Shown here piece after piece: positions 1 through 4,030 of a stretch of 7,444 nt of DNA. The position numbers and the translations under genes are program-made. Source of the DNA: Candidatus Kaiserbacteria bacterium (lineage in GTDB: Bacteria > Patescibacteriota > Minisyncoccia > Phycocordibacterales > UBA918); NCBI GenBank assembly GCA_007116965.1, contig SKHJ01000023.1, positions 1 to 7,444 of the forward strand, read 5' to 3'. The notes under the pieces were generated by a model. The model was not told the DNA's origin. It was given only the letters and a program-made list of their open reading frames with translations, and did no database searches. How positions within the stretch are numbered: position 1 is the stretch's first letter; the number at the start of each line of letters is the position of its first letter.

Positions 1-117
1 AGGGGAGTCGGGAGTGCCCGAAGTCCGTGTTTAGCACGGCCTACGGTAAGCTCGATAACAAGGACTAAGTCGTAACAAGGCACGGCTAGCGGAAGCTGGT
101 CGTGGATTAATTCCAAT
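1..117 (+). rRNA. rrs: 16S ribosomal RNA, 3' end (partial)
   Basis: This is the last ~117 nt of small-subunit rRNA. It contains the late helix-44 strand, the near-universal AAGTCGTAACAAGG (66-79) and helix 45, whose GGAA tetraloop (91-94) is the KsgA dimethylation site. Helix 45 pairs fully (CGGCTAGC with GCTGGTCG, using G-U pairs). Aligned without gaps from the tetraloop, 94 equals E. coli 1519 and 114 equals 1539, so the mature end is placed near 117. The tail reads GGATTAATTCC, whereas the bacterial consensus is GGATCACCTCC, so the anti-Shine-Dalgarno core CCUCC is replaced by AUUCC. The gene begins upstream of the window. No 23S or tRNA follows directly, so this looks like an unlinked 16S unit ending at the terminator at 307-349. 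The exact 3' terminus is inferred by alignment. Confidence 0.95.
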
Positions 118-284
118 TGGACACGTTGTCGTTACCCTGGTAACAGTGTAACAATGGCAGCTAATTGGTCGATGTTATGTGCCTCAATTGAGCACATAAG
201 GGGAGATGATACGTACCATCCCTAACCTCGTATCAGACACTTGGGAAAGACCAAGGCCAAAGGATAAGACAAAAGAGAATTGTC
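113..284 (+). other. Structured 16S 3' trailer with consecutive hairpins
   Basis: The transcript after the 16S can fold into a series of hairpins. CCAATTGG (113-120) pairs with CTAATTGG (161-168) and encloses GTTACC/GGTAAC. TTATGTGC (175-182) pairs with GCACATAA (192-199). TGATACG (207-213) pairs with CGTATCA (229-235). CTTGG (240-244) pairs with CCAAG (251-255). GACAA (268-272) pairs with TTGTC (280-284). There is no tRNA and no 23S start here. The first stem overlaps the mature 3' end, so it could take part in 16S 3' processing. That role is inferred; the pairings are seen directly. Confidence 0.6.
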
Positions 285-306
285 GCGTTGAGTACTGCTG
301 TGTAGT

Positions 307-349
307 TGTGACCAAAAAAGCCACCGTATCGGTATCTTTTTTGGTCACA
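307..349. terminator. Bidirectional intrinsic terminator between 16S and the pilin-like gene
   Basis: A perfect 14-bp inverted repeat, TGTGACCAAAAAAG (307-320) and CTTTTTTGGTCACA (336-349), has an inner ACCG/CGGT stem around a TAT loop. The A-run on one arm gives a U-run on the other in both directions, so it can end the plus-strand 16S transcript and the convergent minus-strand gene that stops at 373. It marks the end of the rRNA unit before any 23S. Confidence 0.85.
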
Positions 350-372
350 CGAAGAGTAATTCATTGGTGGTG

Positions 373-1632
373 TTAGCGCAGTGAGCCAAAATCACCAGCA
401 AAGACACTCTCTGTGTTAGCTTGATGACGGAATCGCTCGGCGACCTGTGTATGGTTTGGATTGTTAGCATTAAGTTGTAGAGCAGTAGGTACCGGGGAGC
501 CAGCAACACCAAAGAGTTCCTCCACTGCTTCGAATCTGTCGATTGCTAAATTATTGTCAGCAAAAATTTGGTTATCAATAAGGTTATTCACGTTAGTCTC
601 GTGTATGGCACGCGCTGAGGGGTTGAGTGCATCACCGTTAGCGAGTAGGGTGCTACGCAATTCTTCCCGGAGAACTTCATTATTAGCTGTAATTATGCTT
701 GGAGGCGGGGTGGCAATGGTATCGACAACAGCAGTTTGCGTAATCGGGAGCATATCTTGCGCTTCCCGATTAGCATTGATGGCGTTAAAGTAATCGGTGT
801 ATTGTTCATTATTGATAGCTCCTAATTGTTGCAGCCGATACGCTGCTTGCAAGCGGTCCAGATCGTTGACTGCTCCGGCTGGCTCACCAACAAGATCGGC
901 AAAAAGACCAGAGTCACGAATGGCATCAAGCGATTCACCAAAATTTTCAGCAGCTTCAGAGCTATTAAGGTAGGTGTTGGTTTCTGATTCAATTCCTGCT
1001 TGCGTAGCCGCTAAGGCAGCTGCCGCTGCTTCTCTTGCTCCTGGCGTCGGCACTGGCTCTTGATCCGGTAAGGGATCAGTAAAGCCGGGCTCTTGCTCAT
1101 CGATGTCACCAGTATTTCCACCAGTCCCAGGCGTCGGCACTGGCTCTTGGTCCGGTAACGGGTCTGTAAAACCAGGCTCTTGTGCGTCAATATCCTCAGG
1201 TATAGTAGCAGCTGGTGGTGCGGTATCTCCAGCTCCAGCAGCAACACCGCTGGTATCTAGCGGCTCATCGTCACAGACAAATCCACTTGGATCGATATAG
1301 TCTGGTACTGGTCGGCAATTAGCAGCCAGCTGAAAACCAAACCCCTGCACGATAAAGGCGATGATGGCCCAGAAGGTGACAATAATGGTGAGGCCAATGA
1401 CGGCGTACAGCATAAATTGTCGAGCCTGCGCTCGACCTTCATCGTTATCACTCTCCATTATGAAATAGCGGAGGACATTGATAATAAAGAAGACGATGCC
1501 GATACCAACCAGCAGCGGAATGATAAAACCATTGATAAGCTGAAGAACGCCCTGCAGGAAAGTGGTGATGGTGCTTTGTGCCCAAACAATAGTTGGCAGC
1601 AAGAAAGCAAAAGTCAAAACAAGATAACGCAT
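373..1632 (-). CDS. T4SS-pilin-like membrane protein with long repeat-containing C-terminal extension
   Basis: A 419-residue protein. Residues 1-18 look like a signal peptide (hydrophobic, ending VWA before QS). Two membrane helices follow at about 31-54 and 74-97. The linker LRYFIMESDNDEGRAQAR between them is characteristic of the 'T4SS pilin' (VirB2/TrbC-like) small membrane proteins common in Patescibacteria. Family members are usually only about 100-150 residues. Here an extra ~310 residues follow: a segment with two cysteines (106, 120), an Ala/Gly/Pro-rich linker, two near-identical 23-residue acidic/proline repeats (147-169 and 176-198), then an Ala/Asn/Glu-rich, probably helical region to the end. 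The ATG at 1632 is preferred because a TATACT box lies 8 nt upstream and the signal peptide starts there. It appears monocistronic, between its promoter and the shared terminator. A pilus subunit, a surface protein or an envelope pore component are all possible; the role of the extension is unknown. Confidence 0.8.
   Translation of the reverse strand: MRYLVLTFAFLLPTIVWAQSTITTFLQGVLQLINGFIIPLLVGIGIVFFIINVLRYFIMESDNDEGRAQARQFMLYAVIGLTIIVTFWAIIAFIVQGFGFQLAANCRPVPDYIDPSGFVCDDEPLDTSGVAAGAGDTAPPAATIPEDIDAQEPGFTDPLPDQEPVPTPGTGGNTGDIDEQEPGFTDPLPDQEPVPTPGAREAAAAALAATQAGIESETNTYLNSSEAAENFGESLDAIRDSGLFADLVGEPAGAVNDLDRLQAAYRLQQLGAINNEQYTDYFNAINANREAQDMLPITQTAVVDTIATPPPSIITANNEVLREELRSTLLANGDALNPSARAIHETNVNNLIDNQIFADNNLAIDRFEAVEELFGVAGSPVPTALQLNANNPNHTQVAERFRHQANTESVFAGDFGSLR
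1039..1194 (-). repeat. Two tandem coding repeats in the pilin-like gene
   Basis: Two 69-bp units (1126-1194 and 1039-1107, 87-bp period) encode the same 23-residue sequence, beginning DIDAQEPGFTDP or DIDEQEPGFTDP and ending QEPVPTPG, joined by TGGNTG. One residue differs between copies, but several third codon positions differ at DNA level, so the duplication is not brand new or the protein sequence is under selection. The acidic, proline-rich character suggests an extended spacer or stalk. Confidence 0.9.
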
Positions 1633-1640
1633 ATAGCTAT

Positions 1641-1646
1641 AGTATA
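1641..1646 (-). promoter_or_regulatory. -10 box (TATACT) of the pilin-like gene, probably leaderless
   Basis: Read on the minus strand, TATACT is followed by 8 nt and then the ATG at 1632. Transcription would start at or within about 2 nt of the start codon. There is no Shine-Dalgarno and no clear -35. Confidence 0.6.
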
Positions 1647-1701
1647 CCCCGTATCAACGCTCGATCTGCATATTTTACCCAGCTTGCAAAGCTGACCAAG
1701 A

Positions 1702-1747
1702 CTTACATTTTAAAGGATTATTTGCTATAGTAACGGGCGTTTATAGT
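1702..1747 (+). promoter_or_regulatory. Probable promoter(s) of tRNA-Ile
   Basis: An extended -10, TGCTATAGT (1723-1731), is preceded by CTTACA (1702-1707), a 4/6 match to the -35 consensus, 18 nt before the hexamer. A second TATAGT (1742-1747) would start transcription near 1754, just upstream of the long tRNA-flanking stem that begins at 1763. Either could serve. Confidence 0.5.
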
Positions 1748-1762
1748 AGTGAAGCCCATCTG

Positions 1763-1863
1763 GTCCACTGCTGTGTCCGCGCTTAGCTCAGTTGGCTAGA
1801 GCATTCGACTGATACTCGAAAGGTCCTAGGTTCGAATCCTAGAGCGCGGACACAGCAGTGGAC
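1763..1863 (+). repeat. Perfect 21-bp inverted repeat enclosing tRNA-Ile
   Basis: The arm at 1763-1783 is the exact reverse complement of 1843-1863. Seven pairs are the acceptor stem and 14 more lie outside it (GTCCACTGCTGTGT with ACACAGCAGTGGAC). The discriminator A1850 is paired with U1776 in this fold. The precursor tRNA would therefore have a fully paired leader and trailer, unlike the usual single-stranded RNase P and 3'-exonuclease substrates. The right arm overlaps the terminator hairpin. Confidence 0.9.
1777..1850 (+). tRNA. tRNA-Ile (anticodon GAU)
   Basis: A full cloverleaf: acceptor CCGCGCT/AGCGCGG, D-stem GCTC/GAGC with a GG-containing loop, anticodon stem TTCGA/TCGAA with loop CTGATAC (anticodon GAT, read as Ile), a 5-nt variable loop, and T-arm CTAGG/CCTAG around TTCGAAT. 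The discriminator is A1850. The next bases are CAC, so CCA is not encoded and must be added after transcription. The gene lies about 1.66 kb from the 16S, on the same strand but separated from it by a gene on the opposite strand, whereas in many bacteria tRNA-Ile(GAU) lies in the 16S-23S spacer. The flanks extend the acceptor stem by 14 perfect base pairs. Confidence 0.93.
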
Positions 1864-1875
1864 TGCTTTTTATTT
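1854..1875 (+). terminator. Short intrinsic terminator after tRNA-Ile
   Basis: AGCAG (1854-1858), loop TGGA and CTGCT (1863-1867) are followed by the T-rich tail TTTTATTT. The stem is only 5 bp and shares bases with the right arm of the tRNA-flanking stem, so the two folds are mutually exclusive. The long stem itself, placed against the T-run, could also terminate. Confidence 0.55.
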
Positions 1876-1890
1876 GTCCGCGCGAGCTTC

Positions 1891-1985
1891 GCCACACCAA
1901 TTACCTAATACTCAGTGGTGTATGTCGAGCTTACAAGAGCATATAAACACTACTTACGAACCTGTATGGTGGTATTTGGTGTGGC
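1891..1985. other. Long imperfect hairpin, possible structured RNA
   Basis: GCCACACCAA (1891-1900) pairs with TTGGTGTGGC (1976-1985). After one T-T mismatch, TACC (1902-1905) pairs with GGTA (1971-1974). An internal loop follows, and then AGTGGTGT (1914-1921) pairs with ACACTACT (1947-1954) with one G-U. The result is a rod-like fold of about 95 nt with no credible ORF. I see no match to SRP RNA, RNase P RNA, tmRNA or 5S rRNA motifs. A short hairpin, TTCGC-TTT-GCGAA (1992-2004), follows directly. The strand and function are unknown. Confidence 0.4.
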
Positions 1986-2025
1986 CGACCGTTCGCTTTG
2001 CGAATTGCCGATGTTTATTGGCTCT

Positions 2026-2067
2026 GTCTCATTCATCCCCGAGCTTTTGCTCGGGGATGAATGAGAC
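2026..2067. repeat. Perfect 19-bp inverted repeat with 4-nt loop
   Basis: GTCTCATTCATCCCCGAGC (2026-2044) is the exact reverse complement of 2049-2067, around a TTTT loop. No T-run follows on either strand, so it is not a classical intrinsic terminator. Its length and perfection suggest a recently arisen or maintained palindromic element. Confidence 0.9.
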
Positions 2068-2078
2068 TACTAAAACAC

Positions 2079-2110
2079 GTGCCGGCGGTGGCCGGCACCA
2101 TTGCTAGCAA
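2079..2110. repeat. GC-rich 8-bp hairpin and adjacent 10-bp palindrome
   Basis: GTGCCGGC (2079-2086), loop GGTG and GCCGGCAC (2091-2098) form a perfect hairpin. TTGCTAGCAA (2101-2110) is a perfect palindrome two bases later. Both lie within the array of inverted repeats after tRNA-Ile. Confidence 0.75.
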
Positions 2111-2121
2111 AATTCCCTGGT

Positions 2122-2169
2122 CCTGCGCCAAGATATAGTATACCTAATGCCCTGTACTCTTGGCGCAGG
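2122..2169. repeat. Perfect 12-bp inverted repeat with a promoter-like loop
   Basis: CCTGCGCCAAGA (2122-2133) and TCTTGGCGCAGG (2158-2169) flank a 24-nt loop. The loop carries TATACT on the minus strand (2142-2137) and TATAGT on the plus strand (2134-2139). No T-run follows. It could be an operator-like dyad around a promoter, or a mobile palindrome. It lies just downstream of the minus-strand membrane-protein operon. Confidence 0.6.
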
Positions 2170-2191
2170 GGAGTTTACGAGGTAATCAGGG

Positions 2192-2209
2192 GGTGGGCTT
2201 TTACCCGCC
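2192..2209 (-). terminator. Weak hairpin at the 3' end of the DedA-like gene
   Basis: GGTGGG (2192-2197) pairs with CCCGCC (2204-2209), with one G-U on the plus strand; the TAA stop of the minus-strand gene lies in the loop. No T-run follows on the minus strand, so termination activity is doubtful. Confidence 0.2.
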
Positions 2210-2782
2210 AACAAAAAAGTTAAAAACACCTTGCATTGTCAAAGAAAAGTAGGTTTGGTAGATGATAGTCCCTACGATTAGAGGCAGAATCAGAACTCGT
2301 AGCTTAACACCAGCGAGAGCTAAAGGCACTAAGATGATTTCGTTTGGTAGCGGTGAGATGGTGGCATACACGAAGACAAAGATAGCCAGGTGTACTTCTT
2401 TTTTCTCGTGGAGTTTCCTTGCATACGCCTCTACTTTGGGAAATTTTCCCGTTGCCGCTTTACGACCGAGGACGGCTAGACCAAAAGCAGTCAGATCAGC
2501 CAAGGTGGTACCAATTACTAAGATGGCAATAATCAGTGGCAGCCAAAGATCAGCTGCCAAAAAGACAGGTACGAGTGAGGTGGCTGGGATGGGCACAATG
2601 GCATTCAATCCTGCCACATATGAGGCAACCAAGACTGCCCAGTAACCGTATTGATTGACAAACGCGTTGGCTTGTTGGTCTGCCAATAAAAACTGAGTAA
2701 ACAAAACAACACCGTAAAGTAAAACGGTTGCAAACACTATGAAGCTGACGATGTGGATGAGGCGTCGATGGCGCTGATACAT
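2201..2782 (-). CDS. DedA/SNARE-associated (VTT-type) integral membrane protein
   Basis: A 193-residue polytopic membrane protein. Hydrophobic segments lie at about 9-32, 47-62, 67-90, 92-107, 130-155 and 160-183. PIPAT (64-68) after a re-entrant-like segment, the later SPLPNE (143-148) and the spacing between them resemble the VTT/SNARE-associated family (DedA and YqaA-like proteins), which are linked to lipid-carrier or lipid scrambling and envelope homeostasis. The positively charged loop at about 108-129 (GRKAATGKFPK) is probably cytoplasmic. I chose the ATG at 2782; a GTG lies directly before it at 2785. The upstream gene's TAG ends 4-7 nt before these starts, so translation is probably coupled. 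AGGA overlapping that stop is at best a weak Shine-Dalgarno. The family call rests on motif and topology and is moderately sure; the substrate is unknown. Confidence 0.7.
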   Translation of the reverse strand: MYQRHRRLIHIVSFIVFATVLLYGVVLFTQFLLADQQANAFVNQYGYWAVLVASYVAGLNAIVPIPATSLVPVFLAADLWLPLIIAILVIGTTLADLTAFGLAVLGRKAATGKFPKVEAYARKLHEKKEVHLAIFVFVYATISPLPNEIILVPLALAGVKLRVLILPLIVGTIIYQTYFSLTMQGVFNFFVGG

Positions 2783-2789
2783 CACTGTC

Positions 2790-3029
2790 CTATTCTACCG
2801 TCATCTCATCATTTACACCATTTGCTTCACGAATCTCGCGTGTTTGTTCATGCAACATTCTTTCGATCTGTTCAATGCGAAATTCTAGACTCAACGTACT
2901 ATCTTGCAGGGTATTTGCTTTATCTCGTAAGTCGAAAGCAAGATACATTACGTAGCCTGCAAAGACTACAGTCAATGTCCATGCCACGTATGGAAACCAC
3001 GCATATTCTTCTAATTTTCTTTGGTTCAT
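2790..3029 (-). CDS. Small single-pass membrane protein with coiled-coil tail
   Basis: A 79-residue protein from the ATG at 3029. A short charged N-terminus (MNQRKLEEY) is followed by one membrane helix (about 12-33) and then a hydrophilic heptad-like region (DLRDKANTLQDSTLSLEFRIEQIERM, split here only for description as residues 33-59) that should form a coiled coil, with an acidic end. The layout recalls FtsL/DivIC-type or septation-associated small bitopic proteins, but no diagnostic motif supports that. A longer form from a TTG at 3062 is possible but less attractive. It is the first gene of a two-gene operon with the DedA-like gene, whose start lies 4-7 nt after its stop. No Shine-Dalgarno is visible. 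Confidence 0.65.
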   Translation of the reverse strand: MNQRKLEEYAWFPYVAWTLTVVFAGYVMYLAFDLRDKANTLQDSTLSLEFRIEQIERMLHEQTREIREANGVNDEMTVE

Positions 3030-3061
3030 ATTGGTTTGCTTATCAATAATGCTATATTGCA

Positions 3062-3067
3062 ATTATA
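3062..3067 (-). promoter_or_regulatory. -10 box (TATAAT) for the small-membrane-protein/DedA-like operon
   Basis: A consensus TATAAT on the minus strand would start transcription near 3055, giving a leader of about 26 nt to the ATG at 3029. A second candidate, TATAGC, lies at 3056-3051. No good -35 is visible at standard spacing. This operon is the exception to the leaderless pattern in the window. Confidence 0.4.
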
Positions 3068-3138
3068 ACCATTAAGTCACTTATCTATTGCGCATACTGG
3101 TGATAACTACTGTACGTCCAATCGCATCAACAGTACGC

Positions 3139-3144
3139 TATACT
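3139..3144 (+). promoter_or_regulatory. -10 box (TATACT), leaderless promoter of the 3152 gene
   Basis: TATACT is followed by 7 nt (GGTTACC) and then the ATG at 3152, which puts the transcription start essentially at the start codon. There is no Shine-Dalgarno. No clear -35 is seen. Confidence 0.6.
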
Positions 3145-3151
3145 GGTTACC

Positions 3152-3997
3152 ATGTTCATTTATATTGGTCTGGGTCTGGGATTATTCACTGCTCTGATCC
3201 TAACGTTGGCACCGCCGCATAGGCGGTCGGTTGGTCTCGCGACCATATTGTTTAGTACCATACTCTTCCTGGTATTCCATAATGGCGACTATCGCTTCGG
3301 CGGGGCTACGGCTATCGAACAAATGGCATTGACAGCACTGATGGCATTAGTGGTGTCCATTGCTGCTGTCTCAATACTTTTTATCCGACACTTGCGTATC
3401 GCGGTCGACGAATTTTCCTACGTTGCCAACGTCGCTATCCTGGTCTTTATCTTGTGGTCGGTGACTGACGACAAGTGGCTCTTAGGCGTTATTCCGCTTG
3501 GTGTCGCCACAGTCGTGCCACTGTTCATCAAACGTACGTATAGTCGGACGGCACGTCGGCTGTATTTCCTGAGCTACTCGATTGTCAGTATGCTTATCTT
3601 TATGGCGTTGTTCTGGTCTGAGATGTATGCTGAGGCTAGCACCTTTACCAACGACTGGTTTGGACTCATGCAGGCGATTGTCGTGGGTGGAGTCTTGTAC
3701 ACATATCTTGTCTATGTAGTGTGTGTCATTTTTAGCGTACTGCCGAAAAGCTGGCTTGAGTCAACCGATATGTATACGCGCTTTACTTTTTCTGGTCGCT
3801 ATCCGCGAGCGGTACTGCTTGGTGGTATGGTGGTTTGCGTTATCGGTCTGTCGGTCGCCTCACACTATCTATCGCTTCTCTACGCCGTGGTACTTATGTC
3901 TGCGCTGGTGGCGCTAAGTAACTATCTACTACAGCAATATTATGACCAAGGCTTTTCCTCACCCCAAGGTGTGCTCAACGACGGCCATACTAAGTAG
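3152..3997 (+). CDS. Polytopic membrane protein of unknown function
   Basis: A 281-residue, very hydrophobic protein with about nine probable membrane helices (roughly 3-20, 27-44, 57-80, 90-108, 109-126, 141-158, 174-198, 217-236, 239-260). Short loops carry basic patches (PPHRRS at 21-26, KRTYSRTARR at about 126-135), which indicate cytoplasmic loops. The C-terminus is short and hydrophilic. I see no catalytic or transport motif and do not recognise a family. The ATG at 3152 is supported by the TATACT box 7 nt upstream. murD starts 33 nt after its stop with its own promoter-like element, so the two may be transcribed together or separately. Codon use resembles murD, so it looks like a native gene. 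Confidence 0.75.
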   Translation: MFIYIGLGLGLFTALILTLAPPHRRSVGLATILFSTILFLVFHNGDYRFGGATAIEQMALTALMALVVSIAAVSILFIRHLRIAVDEFSYVANVAILVFILWSVTDDKWLLGVIPLGVATVVPLFIKRTYSRTARRLYFLSYSIVSMLIFMALFWSEMYAEASTFTNDWFGLMQAIVVGGVLYTYLVYVVCVIFSVLPKSWLESTDMYTRFTFSGRYPRAVLLGGMVVCVIGLSVASHYLSLLYAVVLMSALVALSNYLLQQYYDQGFSSPQGVLNDGHTK

Positions 3998-4014
3998 CAC
4001 CAGCCATTTATTTT

Positions 4015-4023
4015 TGGTACATT
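4015..4023 (+). promoter_or_regulatory. Extended -10 (TGGTACATT), candidate leaderless promoter of murD
   Basis: A TGn motif precedes TACATT (4018-4023), which is 7 nt before the murD ATG at 4031, the same spacing as at 3152 and 6907. The hexamer is weaker than TATACT. No Shine-Dalgarno precedes murD. Confidence 0.4.
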
Positions 4024-4030
4024 TTCATAT

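Noticed and set aside
118..306. Spacer tRNA or start of 23S rRNA
   Set aside because: No cloverleaf and no 23S 5'-end motif; only small hairpins, then a terminator.
461..793. Plus-strand frame antisense to the pilin-like gene
   Set aside because: Lies wholly opposite a well-supported gene; composition mirrors that gene's codon pattern.
1039..1194. Spaced repeats as a CRISPR-like array
   Set aside because: Only two copies, in frame, encoding the same peptide within a clear gene.
2026..2067. Perfect 19-bp hairpin as an intrinsic terminator
   Set aside because: Neither strand has a T-run after the stem (CTACTAAAAC on plus, AGAGCCAATA on minus).
1874..2107. Plus-strand open frame from a TTG
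   Set aside because: It runs through the tRNA terminator tail and several perfect hairpins, has no ribosome site, and its product is rich in Ser, His and Cys with no protein-like pattern.
2147..2185. 12-residue leaderless peptide after TATAGT
   Set aside because: The spacing fits, but it is very short, lies within the inverted repeat and has no downstream plus-strand gene to control.
3030..3062. Upstream TTG start for the small coiled-coil protein
   Set aside because: It would begin directly at the TATAAT element; the ATG at 3029 gives a better N-terminus before the membrane helix.
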